Positions 33,244 through 38,239 of a stretch of 38,239 nucleotides of DNA are shown piece by piece. A program made the position numbers and the translations under genes. The stretch covers positions 1 to 38,239 of the forward strand of contig NZ_JAJOHV010000029.1 of assembly GCF_021129175.1 (NCBI RefSeq). Reading direction: 5' to 3'. Positions within the stretch are counted from its first letter, which is position 1, and the number at the start of each line of letters is the position of its first letter. Source of the DNA: Chromobacterium piscinae (GTDB taxonomy: Bacteria; Pseudomonadota; Gammaproteobacteria; Burkholderiales; Chromobacteriaceae). A model generated the notes under the pieces. The model searched no databases and was not told the origin of the DNA. It worked only from the letters and a program-made list of their open reading frames with translations.

Positions 33244-34767
33244 CTACGTGGCGGCGCTCAGTTGCTGGATCGTGGCGTTGATCTGCCCGACCGCGCAGGC
33301 TTGCTCCTTGGCGGCGCTGGCGATTTCCTGGATCAGATAGGCGGTGCGGCGGCTGGAGTCCACGCTGGCTTCAAGCTGTTGTCCGGCCCGGCCGGCCATA
33401 TTCACTCCCAGATTGGCCACGCTGGAAATTTCGCGCGCGGCCGTCTGGCTTCGCTCCGCCAATTTGCGCACCTCCTGCGCCACCACCGCGAAACCCCTGC
33501 CTTGCTCGCCGGCGCGGGCGGCTTCAATAGCGGCATTGAGCGCCAGCAGATTGGTCTGATAGGCGATGTCGTCGATAACCATGGTGCATTCGGCGATCCG
33601 CTTCATGCTTTGCACCGTCTGCTGGACGATATCTCCGCCTTGCTGCGCGTCGACGGCCGCCTTGGCCGCCATGTCTTCCGTCAAGGTCGCGTTGTCACTG
33701 GTCTGACTGATGGATGAGGAGATTTCCTCCAGCGAGGCCGCCGCTTCCGACAGGTTGGCTGCCTGCTCTCCGGTATTGCTAGAAAGGCTCTGGGAAGTGC
33801 TATTGATCTCCGCCGCCAAGTTGGACAGGCGGCCGGCGCTGCTCTGGCTGCTGGCGATGGAGGCATTCAGCCCCGCGATGGTCTGGACAATGGCGCCGGC
33901 CATGCTGTCGGCTGGGTAGCCGCCCTCGCGCGCGTTCACCGTCAAATCTCCTTCGGCCACCGCCCGCATCATGCCTGACACATGCAGCGGCTCGTCTCCC
34001 AGCATCCGGTGCAATTTTCGGTAAATGGTGCGGAACATCAGCACACTCAACACGCAACTGGCGAGCAACAAGCCAATCAGGATGGTCAGCCACAAGCCGG
34101 CCCGCGACTGGGCCTGGCTCACTGCGCGGTTAGTGCGCTGCTCCATCATCTGGTAGAACGCGTCCACCGGGCGCATGATAGAAGCCTTATCCTGATGGTA
34201 CTGGCTATCATGCAAGATGCGTCTGGCCATCGCCGGATCCGGTTCTCCCTGCCGGGTAAAACCGCCCTTGCCATCGGCAAAGCGCCCCTTCATCGCGTTC
34301 ATCGCCATCGTTTCGGTATTCACCAGCCGGTCTGAATTAGCCTGCGCCTCCTTGAGCTTGGCAAACTCGTCGTCGGTGAAGCCGGCCTGGCCCATCAGCG
34401 CCTGCAGCGGCACCGCGACGCCATCAGGCTGCGGCTTGCGGCCATCCACGGCCATGAAATCCCAGCAAATGCGGTTGTAATGCTCTGGACGCGGCAGCTG
34501 GCCATTGCGGATGGCCAACACTGCCCAGTATTGCCGTTCGTACATGGAGTTGCCGGTTTCGGCATAGGTGCGGACCAGCCGGGTCAAGTCGTCTGAGCTT
34601 TGCCTCAGCTCATTGGCCAGCAGGTAGCTCTGATAGCGTTGCGATTCCGCCTGCGCCTGCGTAGCCAACGCCCGCTGCAGTTGAAAAGTGCATAGCAGGA
34701 CCAGCGACAGAAGCAGGATCGTCAGCCCCGCGCTTGCCGCCAGCAAAGATTTGATGCTTAGTCTCAT
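33244..34767 (-). CDS. Methyl-accepting chemotaxis protein (upstream paralogue, C-terminally truncated)
   Basis: 507 aa as read. [29 protein letters not shown] is TM1; a periplasmic region of about 180 residues follows; TM2 is [21 protein letters not shown]; then a HAMP-like segment and the signalling hairpin [40 protein letters not shown], which is intact. The gene stops at a TAG after [12 protein letters not shown], where receptors normally continue with QQNA. The next codons encode the expected tail (separate entry), so this is a CAG-to-TAG nonsense change. The hairpin tip survives, but the last part of the C-terminal helix, which packs against the N-terminal one, is lost. Function is doubtful. 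The periplasmic domain is about half identical to that of the neighbouring receptor. Confidence 0.92.
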   Translation of the reverse strand: MRLSIKSLLAASAGLTILLLSLVLLCTFQLQRALATQAQAESQRYQSYLLANELRQSSDDLTRLVRTYAETGNSMYERQYWAVLAIRNGQLPRPEHYNRICWDFMAVDGRKPQPDGVAVPLQALMGQAGFTDDEFAKLKEAQANSDRLVNTETMAMNAMKGRFADGKGGFTRQGEPDPAMARRILHDSQYHQDKASIMRPVDAFYQMMEQRTNRAVSQAQSRAGLWLTILIGLLLASCVLSVLMFRTIYRKLHRMLGDEPLHVSGMMRAVAEGDLTVNAREGGYPADSMAGAIVQTIAGLNASIASSQSSAGRLSNLAAEINSTSQSLSSNTGEQAANLSEAAASLEEISSSISQTSDNATLTEDMAAKAAVDAQQGGDIVQQTVQSMKRIAECTMVIDDIAYQTNLLALNAAIEAARAGEQGRGFAVVAQEVRKLAERSQTAAREISSVANLGVNMAGRAGQQLEASVDSSRRTAYLIQEIASAAKEQACAVGQINATIQQLSAAT

Positions 34768-34827
34768 ACCCCGCCCACCTCGCGCTCAATCGTGGGAATC
34801 CGCCCTTCAAGGGGCTGTTTTGGTACC

Positions 34828-34856
34828 GTTATAGGTATTAATACGAACATTACCAA
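34828..34856 (-). promoter_or_regulatory. Sigma-70 promoter of the upstream chemoreceptor
   Basis: On the minus strand, TTGGTA (34856-34851), 17-bp spacer, TATAAC (34833-34828). It lies about 60 bp before the ATG at 34767, in an AT-rich patch. Not the sigma-28 pattern often used for receptors. Confidence 0.65.
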
Positions 34857-34888
34857 TAGATCGATATCGGACATCGCTCTGCGCAGAT

Positions 34889-34937
34889 GCCGACGGCGCA
34901 GGCTATGCCTGCGCCGCTTTCCATTCATGCTCCGCCA
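34889..34937 (+). repeat. 49-bp palindromic intergenic element, copy B
   Basis: Same element as at 31067-31115, same orientation, 42 of 49 positions identical. It lies after the hybrid kinase stop, but its T-rich side faces the plus strand, so it cannot serve as a T-tailed terminator for the minus-strand kinase gene. Confidence 0.7.
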
Positions 34938-34979
34938 GCAAAGCCCTCTCCGCCTTTTCCGCGCCGCGCGCCATGCGCG

Positions 34980-37388
34980 TCAATCCAGCGCCTTCCCCTC
35001 GTCCAGCGCGCGCAGCGACTCCATCGAACAACTGAAAGCCCGCTCCAGCTCCGGCAGCAGATCCACGGCCGATGCCAGATCCTCGCCTTTGCCCAATCGC
35101 TCCAAAGTCATGCACAGCGAAGCCAGCGGCTGGGCGCCCACGCTGCCGGCGCAATTCTTCAGCGCATGGGCCGCGCGGAACAGGCCGGCGCCATCGCCGG
35201 CGTCCACCGCCTGCCGAATGTCGACCAGCAGCCGCGGCCCCTCGTCCATCCAGGCGGTCAGCATGCGCGGCAGCAAATCCGCCTTGATCCCCCGGATCGC
35301 ATCCAGCGTGCCGGCGTCCAGCCATTCTCCATCGCGGCTCTCCGCATCGCCCGCCGCCGCTTCCGGTCCGGCTGGCGCCTCGTCTCCCAAAGGCAGCCAG
35401 CGGGACAACGCCGCCCCTAGCTCCTGCTGGGTAAAGGGCTTGGCCAGATAATCGTCCATGCCGGCCTCCAGGCAGCGTTCCCGCTCGCCGAGGCCGGCAT
35501 TGGCGGTCAGCGCGACGATGACCAGGCGCGCGTCCCCTCCGCGCGCCTTCTCCCGTTTCCGGATCGCGCCGGTGGCCTGCCAGCCGTCCATCACCGGCAT
35601 CTCGCAGTCCATCAGCGCCAGATCGAACGCGCCGTCCTGCCACAAGCGCAGCGCCTCCTCGCCATTGCGCGCCAGCGCCATTTCGCAACCCAGATTTCCC
35701 AGCATCGCCGTCGCCAGTTCCTGATTGACCAGATTGTCCTCCACCAGCAGGACGCGGCCTTTCAGCTTCGGCTGCCCGTCGTCTCCGCCCTCTTCGCCCG
35801 GCGCCACCCTGGCGACGGACGATCCTAGCTGCAACAAGGCGTTGTACAGCTCGGACCGGCGCACCGGCTTGGTCAGCACCTGGCGCGCCAGCTGCGCGGC
35901 GCCGTTCAGTTGCTGGAAGTCGTCGGCGGCGGAGCTGAGGATGATGGCCGGCGGCGCGGAGGTCCCCAGCCGCTCCCGCACCAGGCTCAGAAACATCTGC
36001 CCGTCCATCTCCGGCATCATCATGTCGGATACGATCAGATCCGCCTCATGCCCCGCCGCCAGCCAGTCCAGCGCCTTCCCGGGCTCATGGAAGGCGTGGA
36101 TGTGGCACTTCCAGGACGCCAGCTGCTGCTCCAAGATCTCCAGATTGGTGACGTTGTCGTCCAGCACCAGCACCCTCATCCGCGCCACGCCGTCGGCCGG
36201 AGGCGGCGGCGACAGGCTGCTCGACGCGCGCGGCAGGCTCAGCGTGAAGTGGAACTCGGCGCCGGCGCCGGGCTCGCTCGCCAGTTCGATGCTCCCGCCC
36301 ATCATGCCGACCAGCCGCTGGGAGATCACCAGACCCAGGCCGGTGCCGCCGAAGCGCCGGGTGGTGGAGCTGTCGGCTTGGGAAAAAGGCTGGAACAGCC
36401 GCTTCTGCTGTTCCGGCGAGATGCCGATGCCGGTATCCCTGACGCTGATGCGGCAGGTCAGCTCCGATGCCGTCTCCGCCACGCTGTCCACCCGCGCCAG
36501 CACCTGGCCGGACTCGGTGAACTTGATCGCGTTGCCCAGCAGATTGGTCAGCACCTGGCCCAGACGCTTGCCGTCGCCGACCACGTCCACCGGCATCAGC
36601 GGCAGCGCGCACATCAGCTCCAGCCCCTTGCCGTAGGCCGCCGGCGCCAACCGCTCGACGATTTCCTCGACCAGCAGATTGAGAGAGAACGGCCGGTTGT
36701 CCAGCTCGAACTTGCCGGCCTCTATCTTGGAAAAATCCAGGATGTCGCTGATGATGGCCAGCAGGCTCTCGCCGGAGCGATGCACCACGCTGACGTAATG
36801 GCGCTGCCGCTCGTCCAGCCGGGTTCGCCGCAGCAGGTCGGTCATGCCGATCACGCCGTTGAGCGGCGTGCGGATTTCATGGCTCATCACCGCCAGGAAT
36901 TCGCTCTTGGCGCGATTGGCCGCCTCTGCGGCGTCGCGCGCTTCGGTCAACTGGGCATTGGCGTCCAGCAAGGCCTGGCTGCGGGCCTCCAGCGCCGTCT
37001 CGCGCTCGTGCAGCGTCTGGTACAGCCGGACGCGGTTGAGCAGCAGGTTGTCGTCCAGCGGCTTCATCAGGTAATCCACCGCGCCCAGGCCGTAGCCGCG
37101 GCCGATGAATTCGTCGGCCTTGAAAATGGCGGTGACGAAGACAATGGGAATGCCGCGCGTGCGTTCGGTCATCTGCAGATGGCTGGCGGTTTCGAAACCG
37201 TCCATGCCCGGCATCTGCACGTCGAGCAGGATCAAGTTGACCTCCCGCTCCAGCGTGATCAGCAGGGCCTCTTCGCCCGATCCAGCCTCCAATACCTCGC
37301 AATCGTCCAGCCGGCTCAGCAGAGCCTGCAGGGTGACGCGGTTGTTGCCGTTGTCGTCCACCACCAGTATCACGAATTTCCGGCTCAT
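34980..37388 (-). CDS. Hybrid sensor histidine kinase, REC-HK-REC-REC-Hpt
   Basis: 802 aa, cytoplasmic, with no membrane span. The order is: receiver 1 ([13 protein letters not shown]; phosphoacceptor D56 in [11 protein letters not shown]); coiled linker; HisKA with H170 in [14 protein letters not shown]; HATPase with [19 protein letters not shown] and GGTGLGL; receiver 2 ([11 protein letters not shown]455); receiver 3 ([12 protein letters not shown]594 in [11 protein letters not shown]); and an Hpt domain with H741 in [14 protein letters not shown]. All four phospho-sites and the ATP pocket are present, so a full His-Asp-His relay is possible within one chain. Input through receiver 1 implies control by another kinase or phosphotransfer. 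The ATG at 37388 overlaps the stop of the CheR-type gene (ATGA), tying the two together. Output partner not visible. Confidence 0.95.
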   Translation of the reverse strand: MSRKFVILVVDDNGNNRVTLQALLSRLDDCEVLEAGSGEEALLITLEREVNLILLDVQMPGMDGFETASHLQMTERTRGIPIVFVTAIFKADEFIGRGYGLGAVDYLMKPLDDNLLLNRVRLYQTLHERETALEARSQALLDANAQLTEARDAAEAANRAKSEFLAVMSHEIRTPLNGVIGMTDLLRRTRLDERQRHYVSVVHRSGESLLAIISDILDFSKIEAGKFELDNRPFSLNLLVEEIVERLAPAAYGKGLELMCALPLMPVDVVGDGKRLGQVLTNLLGNAIKFTESGQVLARVDSVAETASELTCRISVRDTGIGISPEQQKRLFQPFSQADSSTTRRFGGTGLGLVISQRLVGMMGGSIELASEPGAGAEFHFTLSLPRASSSLSPPPPADGVARMRVLVLDDNVTNLEILEQQLASWKCHIHAFHEPGKALDWLAAGHEADLIVSDMMMPEMDGQMFLSLVRERLGTSAPPAIILSSAADDFQQLNGAAQLARQVLTKPVRRSELYNALLQLGSSVARVAPGEEGGDDGQPKLKGRVLLVEDNLVNQELATAMLGNLGCEMALARNGEEALRLWQDGAFDLALMDCEMPVMDGWQATGAIRKREKARGGDARLVIVALTANAGLGERERCLEAGMDDYLAKPFTQQELGAALSRWLPLGDEAPAGPEAAAGDAESRDGEWLDAGTLDAIRGIKADLLPRMLTAWMDEGPRLLVDIRQAVDAGDGAGLFRAAHALKNCAGSVGAQPLASLCMTLERLGKGEDLASAVDLLPELERAFSCSMESLRALDEGKALD

Positions 37389-38239
37389 GACGCGGCGCTC
37401 CGTCCCACTCGGTAGATATGGCTGCCGCTGCGATAGGGCTCGAAGCCCATGTCCAGCGCCAGACGGTTCAGGCCGTCCTGCGGCCCCAGCACCAGGAAGC
37501 CCTCGGCATGCAACGATTGCGCGAAGCGCCGCAGCACCTGGCGCTGCAGTTCGGTGTCGAAATAGATCAGCACATTGCGGCAGACCACCAGCTGGAATTC
37601 GTTGAAGATGCCTTCGTCGGTCAGCGAATGGCGGTAAAACAGGATGCGCTGCCGCAGATGGTCGTCGGCCTGCAGGAAGCGGCCGTTCCGGGACAGGTAG
37701 GCGTCGAACAGCCGCTTGCCGCCGCTGCCCAGGTAGTTGGCGCGGTTGGCGTCCAGCGCCTGGGCGGGAAACAGCGCGCTGCTGCCCTGGGCCAGCAGAT
37801 AGGGATTGAAGTCGGTGGCGAACAGGTGGCTGCGGTCCAGCAGGCCCAGTTCGTCCAGCACGATGGCCAGCGAATAGGCTTCCTCGCCGCTGGAGCAGCC
37901 GGCCGACCATAGCTTGATCAGCGGAAAGCTGGACAGATAGGGCAGAATCTCTTCGCGCAGCAGCTTCAGCTGCTCAGGATGGCGGAAGAAGCTGGTCACC
38001 CCCACCGGCAGCTCCGCGCACAGGCGCTCGAACAGCGCGACGTCGGACAGCACCGCGCGCTGGAAATCGGCGAAGCCGCCCATGTGGAACTGCCCCATCA
38101 GGTTGCGGATGCGGCGCTTCAGGCTGTCGCGCTGGTAATTGCGGAAGTCATAGCCGTAATGGCTGACCAGAGCGGCCAGGAACAGCTCCAGCAGCTCGCC
38201 CTCCGGCTGGGCGCCGGCGCCGGCCGCCGCGGCCGCGGC
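37385..38239 (-). CDS. cheR: CheR-type protein-glutamate O-methyltransferase (5' end beyond window)
   Basis: SAM-dependent methylation of receptor glutamates, or a related sensory methyltransferase. 284 residues are in the window and the frame is open through the right edge; an internal ATG at 38098 is not the start because upstream codons encode the CheR N-domain ([20 protein letters not shown], then [11 protein letters not shown]). The catalytic domain shows [12 protein letters not shown] (T-x-F-F-R), SAM loop [22 protein letters not shown], and [13 protein letters not shown] (the N-V-L-I-Y-F motif). The alanine/glycine-rich stretch at the edge suggests an extra N-terminal part or linker. 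Directly coupled to the hybrid kinase, which points to a sensory system of its own rather than the core flagellar cluster. Confidence 0.93.
   Translation of the reverse strand, partial: AAAAAAGAGAQPEGELLELFLAALVSHYGYDFRNYQRDSLKRRIRNLMGQFHMGGFADFQRAVLSDVALFERLCAELPVGVTSFFRHPEQLKLLREEILPYLSSFPLIKLWSAGCSSGEEAYSLAIVLDELGLLDRSHLFATDFNPYLLAQGSSALFPAQALDANRANYLGSGGKRLFDAYLSRNGRFLQADDHLRQRILFYRHSLTDEGIFNEFQLVVCRNVLIYFDTELQRQVLRRFAQSLHAEGFLVLGPQDGLNRLALDMGFEPYRSGSHIYRVGRSAAS

Noticed and set aside
1-38239. CRISPR arrays, tRNA/rRNA genes, insertion sequences, prophage genes
   Set aside because: Read through on both strands; no regularly spaced repeats, transposase, integrase or structural RNA genes other than the riboswitches were recognised.

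Overview
This 38.2-kb GC-rich chromosomal segment most resembles a betaproteobacterium of the Chromobacterium/Neisseriales type. That is an inference from protein resemblance (RecA, Rho, AlaS, FabI) and gene content; no rRNA is present to settle it. I see no phage, insertion sequence, CRISPR array, tRNA or rRNA. It is mostly housekeeping DNA plus a potassium-transport operon and a chemotaxis/signalling block. Both window edges cut genes: dnaX at the left (its 3' part is missing) and a cheR-type methyltransferase at the right (its 5' end is missing).

Layout. 1-3330, minus strand: dnaX, a soluble MltB-type lytic transglycosylase and hrcA. 3488-8157, plus strand: recA-recX (overlapping), a small SRPBCC protein and alaS, closed by a strong hairpin terminator. 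8272-9718: a GNAT acetyltransferase and a periplasmic solute-binding protein, separated by an AT-rich spacer with its own terminator. 9878-10645, minus: a TauE/SafE permease. 10646-11501: a long, mostly non-coding spacer with one possible 62-aa gene, ending in an AT-rich kdp control region. 11502-19718: a complete kdp operon (extra 30-aa membrane peptide, kdpF, A, B, C, D, E), in which the KdpD/KdpE sensor-regulator pair controls the KdpFABC K+ pump.

19719-20396 is the most interesting stretch. A near-consensus sigma-70 promoter is followed by a canonical SAM-II riboswitch aptamer and an intrinsic terminator. About 145 nt further on lies a second, diverged copy of the aptamer whose tail runs into a helix containing the ribosome binding site of an unrecognised 99-aa protein. 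This looks like a two-stage (transcription, then translation) SAM-sensing leader in front of a protein of unknown function.

20538-25655: a MATE exporter overlapping murB, a HAD phosphatase, a convergent MAPEG protein, a CbiM-like membrane protein, and nadC. 25732-30057: a membrane GGDEF protein with an intact active site and I-site, then minus-strand nudL-type Nudix, rho and trxA. 30259-31047: fabI. 31263-38239, all minus strand: two paralogous chemoreceptors in tandem (the upstream one ended early by an in-frame amber codon), a REC-HK-REC-REC-Hpt hybrid kinase, and a CheR-type methyltransferase whose stop overlaps the kinase start. A 49-bp palindromic element occurs both behind fabI and in the spacer beside the chemoreceptors.
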